NCBI GenBank assembly: GCA_018816865.1
Contig: JAHIUW010000011.1
Location: 1 to 64,000 of the forward strand
Source: Pseudomonadota bacterium
GTDB lineage: Bacteria > Desulfobacterota > Desulfovibrionia > Desulfovibrionales > Desulfovibrionaceae
Length of the DNA: 64,000 nt
Direction of reading: 5' to 3'
Each line of letters opens with the position of its first letter. Within the stretch, counting starts at the first letter, position 1. Under the pieces are notes generated by a model. That model did not search any database, was not told the origin of the DNA, and saw only the letters and a program-made list of their open reading frames with translations. The translations under genes were made by a program, and so were the position numbers. This document shows, piece by piece, positions 16,754 to 27,568 of the stretch.

Positions 16754-17242
16754 AGAAAGCCTCCCTACTTATTTTCCCAGATAAGAGAACCCATCCCAAC
16801 CGAACCACATGAGGTCTGAATCCAGACGATGATAAAAGGGATGGCTACAGAACGTTATCATAGCACAGCCACACTGTTCATTCCAATCTTTTTGCTACGG
16901 GTAACTGCCTCCCTTGGCTGAACGGTTGTCTGCACACGACACGATGGCCGCCCGCGCAGCCCCAGCACTGCGCGCTCAACACATCTCATCGACAGAAACA
17001 CAGAGCGCTGAACCCAAAACACCTTGTTTTTACAATCTTTTTTGCAGCGATGCTTGTCACCCCTGCCTGAGGAGCAATCCTCACAGCCCGGACAGTTCCC
17101 ATGCCCCGCTGAATTCACCCTGAAGACTCAGGCCAAGACTCCGGACACCTGCAGGATCGCCTTGGGGATGCCCACCCTGTTGTGGACAGGCGAGGCCCCG
17201 CAATGGACACCGTCGACAATCCTTTTGGTTTGACCAACAGAA
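16754..17242. other. Gene-poor region upstream of the chemoreceptor
   Basis: About 490 bases separate the chemoreceptor start from the terminator of the cysteine desulfidase-like gene. A leftward frame at 16858-17118 begins with a cysteine-rich stretch (CPGCEDC, then CKKDCK) but has a weak start signal and an unremarkable remainder, so it is not called. The AT-rich part at about 16840-16900 likely contains the chemoreceptor promoter. Nothing else is clear. Confidence 0.4.
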
Positions 17243-17268
17243 AAGCCCCCGACAAATGTCGGGGGCGA
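17241..17268 (-). terminator. Terminator of the cysteine desulfidase-like gene
   Basis: GCCCCCGACA (17245-17254) pairs with TGTCGGGGGC (17257-17266). Read leftward the hairpin is followed by TTTTCTG, placing it 60 bases beyond the gene's stop. Confidence 0.85.
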
Positions 17269-17325
17269 TGCTTTGAACATTGCGACGCTCCAGGGATCCT
17301 CGCAGCGCAGGCCCGGAGATGCGCC

Positions 17326-18642
17326 CTACAGCTCGGTGAACTGCTTTTCCAGCATGATGCGCAGGATCGTGCGGTCGGTCTCGATCATGCCCTGGGTGGA
17401 GAGTGTACCGAGGTTCTGCATCGTCTTCTCGGGCGAGGAGCCCATGATGCCGTCCCCGGAATCCACATTCACGCCCTGTAGGGCGAACAACGCCGCCTGC
17501 ACGGAGGAACCCGCGGCCGTGGCCAATTTGAGGGCGCAACCGGCCTTGGCCCCGTCACAGATCACCCCGGCCAGATCCTCAGTCAAATTCTTGATGGCCC
17601 CGGCGATGTGCTGCGCGCCACCACCCAGGAGAAACGTCACCCCGGCGGCCGCGCCCGCGCCCGCGGCCACGGAACACCCGCACACGGCAGACAGGCGTCC
17701 GGTAAAGGCCTTCACATAGGCCGTCACGACATGGGACAGAGCAATGGCCCGCTGCCGTTCGGTATCCGTGCATTCCGCAAACTCGGCCACGGCCTGGATG
17801 GGCAGGATGGCCGTCAGACCGTGATTGCCACTGCCCGCGGAACTCATGGCCGCCAGTTTGACCCCGCCCATGCGCGCATCCGCTGCCGCAGAGGTCAGGA
17901 TCTTCGCCGCCTGGATCATGTCGCGTTTCAGGAGCCGCTGGCGCACCAGCCGGTCCAGGGTCTTGCCGACCCCCATGCCAGCATCGAACTTCAGCCCGTG
18001 CTCGGCCAGACGCAGGTTGTGCTGCACCCCCTCTTCCAGAAATGCAAGATCCTCGTCGTCCAGCCCATCCAGCAACCCGATGAGTTCGGACAACGTGCGT
18101 TCCTTGAGCCAGGATTCCATTTCCGCTTGCTCATTTCTGCCGCCCGCGACCTCGTCACCCAGCAGCGGGTGCCCCGTCACGGCCACACCATTCAGGATCA
18201 AGGCCGTGATGTTGTCGTGGACACCCTCGATGACGGCCTCGGCGCTGGAACCGCCGCGCTCCACCCGGACGCGCACAAACAGACCGACCTGTTCATGAAG
18301 CAGGGTCACGGCCACCAGCCTCGCCTCCAGCAGGGCCATGGCCCGGGCCGTGACGGCCTCATCCACTGGAGCCAGAACCTCCAGCCCCAGCGCCGGATCC
18401 CCTCCCGCGCAACCCAGGGCCGCCGCAGTGTCCAGGCCGGACAACCCCCCGGTCCCAGGAATGATCACGGCCAGACCGTTTTTGTAGACATTGGGATCGA
18501 TCCACAATTCCACCTTCTCGATCTCGCCCTCGGGCAACAGGGAAGTGGCGGCGGCAGCGGCCAGGGCGATGGCCACCGGCTCGGTGCATCCCAGGGCAGG
18601 GGCTACCTGGATTCTCAAAATATCCTTGATGGTATACGACAT
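17326..18642 (-). CDS. cyuA: L-cysteine desulfidase / UPF0597 (CyuA/YhaM) family protein
   Basis: At 438 residues it matches the family that breaks cysteine into pyruvate, ammonia and sulfide using a [4Fe-4S] cluster, related to the alpha part of L-serine dehydratase. Conserved features include PALGCTEPVAIALA at the start, GTGGLSGL, SSAGSGNHGLTAILP in the middle, and cysteines in VCGCSVAAGAGAAAG and ICDGAKAGCALK that fit cluster ligands. CyuA-like enzymes are oxygen-sensitive, which suits an anaerobe. It is a single gene, divergent from the transhydrogenase operon. Substrate specificity (cysteine versus another amino acid) is inferred from family only. Confidence 0.82.
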   Translation of the reverse strand: MSYTIKDILRIQVAPALGCTEPVAIALAAAAATSLLPEGEIEKVELWIDPNVYKNGLAVIIPGTGGLSGLDTAAALGCAGGDPALGLEVLAPVDEAVTARAMALLEARLVAVTLLHEQVGLFVRVRVERGGSSAEAVIEGVHDNITALILNGVAVTGHPLLGDEVAGGRNEQAEMESWLKERTLSELIGLLDGLDDEDLAFLEEGVQHNLRLAEHGLKFDAGMGVGKTLDRLVRQRLLKRDMIQAAKILTSAAADARMGGVKLAAMSSAGSGNHGLTAILPIQAVAEFAECTDTERQRAIALSHVVTAYVKAFTGRLSAVCGCSVAAGAGAAAGVTFLLGGGAQHIAGAIKNLTEDLAGVICDGAKAGCALKLATAAGSSVQAALFALQGVNVDSGDGIMGSSPEKTMQNLGTLSTQGMIETDRTILRIMLEKQFTEL

Positions 18643-18840
18643 ACGCTTCTCCTTGAATAATCATGATGCACCCACACCGATGACCGCCATATGTAAAACC
18701 TCAGGTCTGACATGTCAAAGCCCGAAGTGCTGTTGAGTTGCTGTCCATCACCCCTCCCAATATGGCTATTTCAGCAAAACCAGTATATAGCTAGACGATG
18801 ATCCATTGAGACCTTTTACCGATAAGGAGTGCGTACCCCC

Positions 18841-19998
18841 ATGATTCTCGCAGTGCCCAAGGAAACTCATCCCGGCGAACGGCGAGTGGCCCTGGTTCCC
18901 TCCGCCCTTCCCATATTGGTCAAGGCGGGTTTCACCGTGCTTGTGGAACAGGATGCCGGGACCGCCGCCGGTTGCCTTGATGCAGCCTATCAGGACAAGG
19001 GGGCCGAAATCGTCCCCGACCGGGCCGACCTCTACGCCCGGGCCGATGTGATCCTTCAGGTGCGCACCCCGGGAGCCAATCCCGAGGCGGGCAGCGCCGA
19101 CATCGCCATGCTGCGCCAGGGACAGATCGTCATCGGCCTGACCGAACCTTTCACCGACCCGGCCATCACCCAGGCCGTGGCCGGAACCGGTGCCGTGCTG
19201 TTCTCCATGGAACTCATCCCACGCATCTCCCGCGCCCAGAGCATGGACGCCCTGTCGTCCATGGCCACCCTGGCGGGTTACAAGGCAGTGCTCCTGGCCG
19301 CGGGCAACCTGCCCAAGATGTTCCCCATGATGATGACCGCTGCGGGCACCATCCCGCCGGCCAAGGTATTCATCATCGGCGTGGGCGTTGCCGGACTGAT
19401 GGCCATTGCCCAGGCGCGCAAGCTCGGAGCGGTGGTCGAGGCCTACGACGTGCGCCCCGCCGTCAAGGAGCAGGTCCAAAGCCTGGGTGCCAAGTTCGTG
19501 GAGATGGAACTGGACTCTGAAGACTCCGAGGACAAGGGCGGCTATGCCAAGGCCATGGACGAGGAGTTCTACCGCAAACAACGCGAACTGATGTCGCGCG
19601 TGGTGGCGGCCAGCGACGTGGTCATCACCACCGCCGCCATTCCCGGACGGGCCGCACCCATCCTGGTCACCGAAGAGATGGTCAAGGGCATGGCCCCGGG
19701 ATCGGTCATCGTGGACCTGGCCGCCGCGGGCGGCGGCAACTGCGACCTGACCCGGCCGGACGAGATGGTCGAGGCCCACGGAGTCAAGATCTTCGGGCCC
19801 ACGGACCTGCCCTCGCAGATGTGCAGCGACGCCTCACGGATGTACGCCAGAAACATCAGCACACTGCTGTTGAATATGTCCAAGGACGGCCTCGTGGACA
19901 TCGACAAGGATGACGAAATCGTCCGGGGCACCATGGTCACGCGCGGCGGCAACGTCGTGCATCCCATGATCCTGGAAAAGCTGGAAAAAACAGCTTAA
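18841..19998 (+). CDS. pntAA: NAD(P) transhydrogenase subunit alpha part 1 (NAD-binding)
   Basis: ATG 18841 lies 11 bases after AAGGAG; the GTG at 18829 overlaps that site and is rejected. The 385-residue protein is the soluble NAD(H)-binding domain I: AVPKETHPGERRVALVP at the start, the mobile-loop region LIPRISRAQSMDALSSMA, the nucleotide-binding GVGVAGLMAIAQARKLGAVVEAYDVRP, and VVITTAAIPGRAAPILV. It acts at the cytoplasmic face with PntAB and PntB to couple hydride transfer between NADH and NADP to proton movement. In sulfate reducers the enzyme can balance NADPH pools. About 196 bases separate it from pntAB. Confidence 0.95.
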   Translation: MILAVPKETHPGERRVALVPSALPILVKAGFTVLVEQDAGTAAGCLDAAYQDKGAEIVPDRADLYARADVILQVRTPGANPEAGSADIAMLRQGQIVIGLTEPFTDPAITQAVAGTGAVLFSMELIPRISRAQSMDALSSMATLAGYKAVLLAAGNLPKMFPMMMTAAGTIPPAKVFIIGVGVAGLMAIAQARKLGAVVEAYDVRPAVKEQVQSLGAKFVEMELDSEDSEDKGGYAKAMDEEFYRKQRELMSRVVAASDVVITTAAIPGRAAPILVTEEMVKGMAPGSVIVDLAAAGGGNCDLTRPDEMVEAHGVKIFGPTDLPSQMCSDASRMYARNISTLLLNMSKDGLVDIDKDDEIVRGTMVTRGGNVVHPMILEKLEKTA

Positions 19999-20194
19999 CA
20001 GCAACAACTAATAGCGAAAGTACGCGCAAGAATGCCCGAGGACCCGCCGAGGCCTCGACAAACCGCCGGCAACTCGCGTTACCCCCGGGGATAAACCGGG
20101 ACCGACGTGCACGCAGACACAAGGCATTGCGACGAACGCGGCGACAATGCCGACAGGAGCCTCGCGGCGGCTCCGACGCGCAGGAGGACAATTC

Positions 20195-20481
20195 ATGGAA
20201 GTTTTCGTCATTGGACTGACCATCTTCGTACTGGCGATTTTCGTGGGATTCGAGATCATCACCAAGGTCCCGCCAACCCTGCATACTCCGCTGATGTCCG
20301 GAACCAACGCCATCTCGGGCATCACCATCATCGGTGCCCTGCTCTCCTCGGGCAGCGAGCACACCCTGCTGACCACCGTGCTCGGGGTTTCCGCCCTGAT
20401 CTTCGCCACCATCAACGTGGTCGGCGGATTCATGGTCACCCACCGCATGCTCGACATGTTCAAAAAGAAAGGTGGCCGGTC

Positions 20482-20485
<4 letters not shown>
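20195..20485 (+). CDS. pntAB: NAD(P) transhydrogenase subunit alpha part 2 (membrane)
   Basis: This 96-residue protein begins at an ATG 7 bases after AGGAGG, a near-perfect ribosome binding site. Three membrane helices are visible (about 2-22, 38-56 and 62-82), and HTPLMSGTNAISGITIIGAL is the conserved family signature at the proton-channel interface. Separate alpha1 and alpha2 genes are the layout of alphaproteobacterial and many deltaproteobacterial enzymes, unlike the fused E. coli PntA. The stop overlaps the pntB start by 4 bp. Confidence 0.93.
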
Positions 20486-21918
<1,433 letters not shown>

Positions 21919-21945
21919 GCCAAAAGTCGTAGAGACAATGATTAC

Positions 21946-21977
21946 AGGCCTCTTCCCCACCGGGAGGAGGCCTTTTC
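21946..21977 (+). terminator. Terminator of the pnt operon
   Basis: AGGCCTCTTCCC (21946-21957) pairs with GGGAGGAGGCCT (21962-21973) around a CACC loop, followed by TTTT. Confidence 0.88.
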
Positions 21978-22595
21978 CGTGGCCAAGCCGTGACCCCGAC
22001 CCATCGTTAAGCCTGAGGGAGCATTTTCGAGGATCATCGACCATATTGGACTTTTCTCAAGCCTGATGCCCCTCAGCGCGGCTCCAACTGGCCAACCAAA
22101 CGTGCACGCCCATAATCTGTATTAAATCCAGATATCAAATGCATTTGACTTTCAGGACGTAATCAATTAGATAATAAAAGATCGAGCAATTCGCCAAATA
22201 AGTGGCTTCACGCCTCGAAACAATTCATTGAAATAACTAAAAATCACATTATACAACGTTATGCCTTATTGATTTAATAGCGTTGAAACAACAGAGCGAT
22301 TATCATCACAACGCACAAGACCACATTCAGCATCTTCCATCAGAACAGCATGAATCCGAAAGATACTGAAGAACACGTAAAGCCCATCCAGAGCAGCTAC
22401 AACGAACGCGGTTCCACCCCCACGCCTTACTGTCGCTGCCGGCAAACGCTTCCCCGCGGACTCAGGGTTAGATATCCCCTCGACTCTTCGCTGTAGACTG
22501 CCCTCAACACCAATATCTTTCCCATGCACGGAATCCGGCCCGCCTCGTAGGCGAGACGATGGGTCCTTTGCCTTTGACCACAGCCCGGAGAATCA
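21978..22595. other. AT-rich leader/spacer upstream of the betaine transporter genes
   Basis: About 620 bases carry no convincing gene. The centre (about 22110-22290) is far richer in A and T than the surroundings and probably contains the transporter promoter(s); several TATAAT-like words occur, so no single one is chosen. The 3' part (about 22420-22580) is GC-richer and could fold as a leader RNA, but it matches no riboswitch consensus I can recognise. Confidence 0.4.
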
Positions 22596-23786
22596 ATGCC
22601 CAAAATCGTAGTAGAGAATTTGTATAAAATATTCGGGAACGCCCCCGACAAAGCCCTGGAGCTCCTGAAGCAAGGTGTCTCAAAGGAAGAAATCCACAAG
22701 AAATCCGGCCAAAGCGTCGGCGTGGACAACGCCTCCTTCAGCGTTGAGGAAGGCGAAATCGTGGTGGTCATGGGCCTGTCGGGCAGCGGCAAGTCCACCC
22801 TGGTGCGCTGCATCAACCGCCTGATCGAGCCCACCTCGGGCAAGATCATGGTCGATGGCGTGGACATCCTTTCCCTGGATCGCAAGGAGCTGCGCACCCT
22901 GAGACAGGATAAACTGGGCATGGTCTTTCAGAATTTCGCCCTGTTCCCGCATCGCACGGTCTGCCAGAACACCGAATATGGCCTTGAAATCCAGGGGATG
23001 GACGCCGACACGCGCCGCGAGAAGGCTGAGAACGCCCTGAAACTCGTCGGCCTTGAGGGCTATGAAAACTCATTCCCAAAACAGCTTTCCGGGGGCATGC
23101 AGCAGCGCGTAGGCTTGGCCCGCGCCCTGGCCATGGACCCGGACATCCTGCTCATGGACGAGGCCTTTTCGGCCCTTGATCCCCTCATCCGCCGCGACAT
23201 GCAGGATGAACTGATCAATCTCCAGGACGAGATGAAAAAGACCATCCTGTTCATCAGCCACGATCTGGATGAGGCCTTGAAGCTGGGCTGCCGCATCGTG
23301 CTCATGAAGGACGGACGCATCGTCCAGGTGGGCACCCCCGAGGAAATCCTCACCGAACCGGCCACGGAATATGTGGAGCGCTTTGTGGAAGACGTGGACA
23401 TCACCAAGGTCCTGACTGCGGAGATGGTCATGAAGAAGTCCGAGGCCGTGGCCTATCTCGGCACGGACGGCCCGCGTTCCGCCATCCGCAAGATGAAGCA
23501 GAACGCCATCGGCTCACTGTTCTTTCTGGACAGGGAACTCAGACCCGCAGGCATCGTGACCATCGAGGACTGCGCCGCCCTGCGCGAGCGCGGCAGCAAC
23601 GACATCGAGTCCATCCTGCTCCGGGACTTCAAGGAAGTCTCCCTGGACACCCCAGCCGCGGAACTGATCCAGATCATCCACGACCTGCCCCACCCGCTGC
23701 CCGTCACGGGCCCCAACGGAAAATTCAAGGGCGTGATCGTGCGCGGCACCCTGTTGGGCGCCATCGCGGAACGAGGAGGCAACTAA
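22596..23786 (+). CDS. proV: Glycine betaine/proline-type ABC transporter ATPase
   Basis: The 396-residue protein is an OpuAA/ProV-type ATPase. The N-terminus carries the family-specific IVVENLYKIFGNAP..A leader. Walker A is GLSGSGKST, the Q loop FQNFALFPHRTV, the signature LSGGMQQRVGLARAL, Walker B ILLMDEAFSALDP and the H loop FISHDLDEA. Residues about 275-396 form two CBS domains, which in this family sense ionic strength or nucleotides and control transport. It energises uptake of a compatible solute such as glycine betaine through the permease downstream. The next gene starts one base after the stop. Confidence 0.93.
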   Translation: MPKIVVENLYKIFGNAPDKALELLKQGVSKEEIHKKSGQSVGVDNASFSVEEGEIVVVMGLSGSGKSTLVRCINRLIEPTSGKIMVDGVDILSLDRKELRTLRQDKLGMVFQNFALFPHRTVCQNTEYGLEIQGMDADTRREKAENALKLVGLEGYENSFPKQLSGGMQQRVGLARALAMDPDILLMDEAFSALDPLIRRDMQDELINLQDEMKKTILFISHDLDEALKLGCRIVLMKDGRIVQVGTPEEILTEPATEYVERFVEDVDITKVLTAEMVMKKSEAVAYLGTDGPRSAIRKMKQNAIGSLFFLDRELRPAGIVTIEDCAALRERGSNDIESILLRDFKEVSLDTPAAELIQIIHDLPHPLPVTGPNGKFKGVIVRGTLLGAIAERGGN

Positions 23787-23787
23787 G

Positions 23788-24624
23788 ATGATATCCATCC
23801 CGAAATTCCCTCTCGGCAAGATCATTGAAACTTTCATCAATTTTTTGGTGGAGCACTTCTCCTTCGCCACCAAGGCCTTTTCCGTAGCCCTGAGCAGCCT
23901 CCTGGATGTGGTGGAAGACGGCATGATGAGTCTGCCCCCGTGGCTGTTCATCCTCATCGCCGCTGCCCTGGCCTACAAGCTCACCCGAGGCAACAAGGGC
24001 ATCACCATGCTGACCCTGCTGGGTCTGGGCCTGATCTGGAACCTGGGCCTGTGGGAAGCCACGCTGAGCACCATCGCCCTGGTCCTGATTTCAACCGTGG
24101 TGACCATCTCCATCGGCATTCCGCTGGGCATCGCCGCAGCCATGAACCGCACCGCCTACCGAATGGTGATGCCGGTCCTGGACGTGATGCAGACCATGCC
24201 GGCCTTCGTATACCTGATCCCGGCCATCCCGTTCTTCGGGCTGGGCAAGGTCGCGGCCATCTTTTCCACCGTCATCTTCGCCATGCCCCCGGCCATCCGC
24301 CTGACCTGCCTGGGCGTCAAACAGGTGCCCTCGGAACTGGTGGAATGCGCCGAGGCCTTCGGTTCCAACCGCTGGCAACGGCTGGTCAAACTGGAGCTGC
24401 CCCTGGCCATGCCCACCATCATGGCGGGCGTGAACCAGACCGTCATGCTGGCCCTGTCCATGGTCGTCGTCGCCGCCATGATCGGCGCCAAGGGCTTGGG
24501 AGGCGAGGTCTGGAAGGCCATCCAGCGCCTGCAGATGGGCCACGGCTTCGAGGCGGGCATCGGCATCGTCATCGTGGCCATCATCCTGGACCGAGTGCTC
24601 CAAAAGGTCGGAGCAAACAAATAA
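23788..24624 (+). CDS. proW: Glycine betaine/proline-type ABC transporter permease
   Basis: This 278-residue inner-membrane protein has about six or seven spans. It carries the ProW pattern PLGIAAAMNR, VLDVMQTMPAFVYLIPAIPFFGLGKV and the coupling segment CAEAFGSNRWQRLVKLELPLAMPTIMAGVNQTVMLALSMVV. The N-terminal segment (FPLGKIIETFINFLVEH) matches the family's cytoplasmic tail. Close coupling to proV (one-base gap) and the binding-protein gene 30 bases downstream make a complete importer. Confidence 0.94.
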   Translation: MISIPKFPLGKIIETFINFLVEHFSFATKAFSVALSSLLDVVEDGMMSLPPWLFILIAAALAYKLTRGNKGITMLTLLGLGLIWNLGLWEATLSTIALVLISTVVTISIGIPLGIAAAMNRTAYRMVMPVLDVMQTMPAFVYLIPAIPFFGLGKVAAIFSTVIFAMPPAIRLTCLGVKQVPSELVECAEAFGSNRWQRLVKLELPLAMPTIMAGVNQTVMLALSMVVVAAMIGAKGLGGEVWKAIQRLQMGHGFEAGIGIVIVAIILDRVLQKVGANK

Positions 24625-24654
24625 TTCAACCATAACCAGAGACCCGGAGGTTTC

Positions 24655-25506
24655 ATGCTTAAAAGAACACTGAACATCATCGCCATGGCGCTGCTCATCA
24701 CCGCCTTGGCCGTCCCCGCCTTCGCTGGCAAGGACAAGGTCAAGATCGCCTACGTCGAATGGGATTGCGCCGCAGCCAGCACCAATCTGGTGCAGGCCGT
24801 TCTGCAAGAGAAGATGGGCTACGAAGTGGAGATCATCCCCGTTGCCGCCGCCGCCATGTGGCAGGCCACTGGCACCGGCGACGTGGACGGCATGGTCACC
24901 GCATGGCTGCCCGTGACCCACGCCGACTATCTGGCCAAGGTCAAGGACAAGGTCGTGAACCTCGGCCCCATCGTGGGCGGGGCCAAACTGGGCTGGGCCG
25001 TCCCCTCCTACGTCACCATCGATTCCATCGCCGACCTGAACAAGTACGCTGACAAGTTCGACGGCAAGGTCATCGGCATCGATCCTGGTGCCGGCCTGAT
25101 GCGCCTCTCCGAGAAGACCATCAAAGACTACGACCTCAAGCTGGAGCTGATGGAAGGCAGCGGCGCCACCATGACCGCCACCCTGGCCAACGCCATCAAG
25201 AACAATGAATGGGTGGTCGTCACCGCCTGGTCCCCGCATTGGATGTTCGGCAAGTGGAACTTGAAGTACCTGGCCGACCCCAAGGGCACCCTGGGTGGCG
25301 AAGAGCATATCGACACCGTCGTGCGCAAGGGCCTGGACAAGGACATGCCCGAGGTCTACGCCTTCCTGGACAAGTTCGAGTACAAGGACGCCACGCAGAT
25401 GCAGACGCTCATGGCCTGGAACCAGGAGCCCGGCTCGGACCGTTACGAGAACGCCAAGCGCTTCATCAAGGAATTCCCCGAGACCGTGGATTCCTGGCTC
25501 AAGTAA
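24655..25506 (+). CDS. proX: Glycine-betaine-type periplasmic binding protein
   Basis: The 283-residue protein has a signal peptide (about 1-24, ending PAFAG) and an OpuAC-type solute-binding fold. Aromatic residues suited to a quaternary-amine cage appear in VEWDCAAAS, AMWQATGTGDVDGMVTAWLPVTH and AWSPHWMF. There is no lipobox, so it should be free in the periplasm. It ends the proVWX-like operon and delivers the solute to ProVW. The exact ligand (glycine betaine, proline betaine or choline) cannot be read from the sequence. Confidence 0.9.
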   Translation: MLKRTLNIIAMALLITALAVPAFAGKDKVKIAYVEWDCAAASTNLVQAVLQEKMGYEVEIIPVAAAAMWQATGTGDVDGMVTAWLPVTHADYLAKVKDKVVNLGPIVGGAKLGWAVPSYVTIDSIADLNKYADKFDGKVIGIDPGAGLMRLSEKTIKDYDLKLELMEGSGATMTATLANAIKNNEWVVVTAWSPHWMFGKWNLKYLADPKGTLGGEEHIDTVVRKGLDKDMPEVYAFLDKFEYKDATQMQTLMAWNQEPGSDRYENAKRFIKEFPETVDSWLK

Positions 25507-25529
25507 CACAAGCTGATACACGCCATTAA

Positions 25530-25566
25530 GAAGGCCGCCGCTCCGAGAGGAACGGCGGCCTTCAAA
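25530..25566. terminator. Terminator between convergent proX and fakAB-like genes
   Basis: GAAGGCCGCCG (25530-25540) pairs with CGGCGGCCTTC (25553-25563). T-rich runs are short on both sides, so it may serve both directions. Confidence 0.75.
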
Positions 25567-25598
25567 TTCACAAATCCAAGGCAGACCCAGTTACGAAA

Positions 25599-27410
25599 TC
25601 AGTCGCCCAAGACCGCCACGGCGCAGGCCCCCAGGCCCGAGTAGCAGCCCAGCACGGGCGAGGCCTCCAGCACGAACTGCGGTTCCACCCCAAACTCGTT
25701 CCAGATCAGCTTGCGGTAACGGATAGCGGTCGCCTCGGCGGCTACGTGAGCGATGGCAAAACGCAGGTTCTGCCTGCCCGCGCCATAGGCCCGCAACTCG
25801 CCCATCAGCTTGCGCTCGGCCAGGCGGGTGCCCAGTGCCTTGGCCACCACCTCGGCCTTGCCTTCGCGATTGAAGGTCAGCACAGGCTTGATACGCAGAG
25901 CCTTGGCAAGCAGTCCCTGGTTTTTGCTCATGCGCCCGCCACGCACGGCGAAATCCAGGGTGTCCATGCTCACGAACACGCGCACCTTCTCGATGGCGTC
26001 TTTGGCTATGGCGGTCACCTCGGCAGCGCTCATGCCCAGTCCGGCGGCCAGGGCGGCCTCGCGCACCACCAGCCCCAGGGCCACGGACACGGAGTTGCCG
26101 TCCAGCACGGTGATGCGCTTGGCGTCCACCTGGCGGCCCATGTTGGCAGCGGCCTGATACGTGCCGCTGGACCCGGCCACCACGTGGATGGAGATCAGCT
26201 CCTCGTACTGGCCCAGCAGCTCGGTATAAATATTCTTGAAATGGATAGGGGCGGGCTGGGAGGTCTTGGCCGAGTGGGACATCTTCAGCCGGTCATTGAA
26301 CTCAGCGGTGCTGATGTCGATCTTGTCCAGGTATTCCGTCCCGTCCAGGGTCAAGGTCAGCGGCGCAAAGTGGATGCCATGGTCGATCAGGAATTCCTCA
26401 GGCAGGTCGCAGCAGGAGTCCGTGACGATGCCCACGCGCTGGCGGGCTTTGGTCACCAGGTCCTGATGCTGCTTGAGCATGTCATCCACCTTGCGGCGGC
26501 TGACCGTGCCGAAACCCTCGGCGATCCCGAAAACTGACTGGGACTCATTGGTGTGAATATGCACCCGGACCACGGTCTCGGTTCCGGCAACAATCAGGCT
26601 GTCGCCCAGGGAAACCAATCGCTCACGCAGGCGGTCACGGTCGATGCCCTTGCCGCGCACCAGACATTCGGTGCAATAGCGAAAGGTCAGGTCCTCCACG
26701 GCCACTCGCTCCTGAATCCTGCCGCTGGGGCCTGGGCTGCCGACCAGCATTTCCTTCTCGGTCTTGCGGTCCAGGCGGCCACGCTCCACGAAATCGACAA
26801 TCCCGTCCAGCAGGTACACGAAGCCCTGAGCACCGGCGTCCACCACTCCAGCAGCCTTCAAGGCCGCCAGCTTCTGGGTCGTTTCCTTCAAAGACTGCTG
26901 GGCGCGATTCAGGGAATCATGCAGCAACTCGGGGAAATCACGGTACTTGTGGCAGTTCTGCCCCAGATGTTCGGCCCAGTCGGTGATGACCGTAAGAATG
27001 GTGCCTTCCTGGGGCGAGGACATGGCCTCGATGGCCCGCTCGGAAGCACGGGTCATGGCGTCGGCGAACTGCTGCGGGGTGACGCGCACCAAATCCTTCA
27101 CGCCCTCGGCAAACCCGCAGAAGAACTGCGCCAGGATCACGCCGGAGTTGCCGCGCGCGCCCAACAGGGCGGCCTCGGCGATGATATTGCTCATGGCCTC
27201 GATGGATTCGTCCAGGGCCTCGGCGGAACCATCCACGATGGAACGCATGGTCCCGGCCATGTTGCTGCCGGTGTCGCCATCGGGCACGGGGAAGACGTTG
27301 ATCTCGTCGAGATGGCGATAGTTTTCGATCAATCGCTCGGCGGCGGCGAACAGGATGCGCTTGAAGCGAATGCCGTCGATATATTGGATTCTGCTGGGGG
27401 TGGGTGCCAT
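25599..27410 (-). CDS. FakA-FakB fusion: DAK2/DhaL kinase domain plus DegV fatty-acid-binding domain
   Basis: One 603-residue chain combines two proteins that are usually separate. Residues about 15-210 are a DhaL/DAK2 ATP-binding domain with the Mg-binding PVPDGDTGSNMAGTM, LLGARGNSGVILAQFF and VVDAGAQGFVYLLDGI. Residues about 235-305 match the FakA middle domain (YCTECLVRGKG, GDSLIVAGTETVVRVHIHTNE). From about 315 to the end is a DegV/FakB domain (VGIVTDSCCDLP, SQPAPIHF, HVVAGSSGTYQAA, RGGRMSKNQG). In known systems FakB presents a fatty acid to FakA for phosphorylation to acyl-phosphate, so this should be a self-contained fatty-acid kinase. It appears to be a single-gene transcript. Confidence 0.88.
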   Translation of the reverse strand: MAPTPSRIQYIDGIRFKRILFAAAERLIENYRHLDEINVFPVPDGDTGSNMAGTMRSIVDGSAEALDESIEAMSNIIAEAALLGARGNSGVILAQFFCGFAEGVKDLVRVTPQQFADAMTRASERAIEAMSSPQEGTILTVITDWAEHLGQNCHKYRDFPELLHDSLNRAQQSLKETTQKLAALKAAGVVDAGAQGFVYLLDGIVDFVERGRLDRKTEKEMLVGSPGPSGRIQERVAVEDLTFRYCTECLVRGKGIDRDRLRERLVSLGDSLIVAGTETVVRVHIHTNESQSVFGIAEGFGTVSRRKVDDMLKQHQDLVTKARQRVGIVTDSCCDLPEEFLIDHGIHFAPLTLTLDGTEYLDKIDISTAEFNDRLKMSHSAKTSQPAPIHFKNIYTELLGQYEELISIHVVAGSSGTYQAAANMGRQVDAKRITVLDGNSVSVALGLVVREAALAAGLGMSAAEVTAIAKDAIEKVRVFVSMDTLDFAVRGGRMSKNQGLLAKALRIKPVLTFNREGKAEVVAKALGTRLAERKLMGELRAYGAGRQNLRFAIAHVAAEATAIRYRKLIWNEFGVEPQFVLEASPVLGCYSGLGACAVAVLGD

Positions 27411-27568
27411 GTGCTTCTCTGCTCCGTGTCCCGGTTTGGAGCGGGGATGCCCCCGTTCCGCGTGCCGCTGTTACCCCATTTCATAGCATGAGGCAATTCC
27501 CATCAACAAGCTGTAACACAGCCTCTTGCAGGGGGAAACCCACAGCTCTCAGTGCTGAGAGGGAACAG

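Noticed and set aside
15077-16819. A 580-codon rightward open frame
   Set aside because: It is antisense to the chemoreceptor. The open length results from high GC and codon bias.
18829-19998. GTG 18829 as the pntAA start
   Set aside because: The GTG overlaps the AAGGAG ribosome binding site. ATG 18841 has correct spacing and matches family N-termini.
21978-22595. Riboswitch controlling the betaine transporter
   Set aside because: The leader is long, but I can match it to no known aptamer consensus, and betaine-type operons are not usually riboswitch-controlled.
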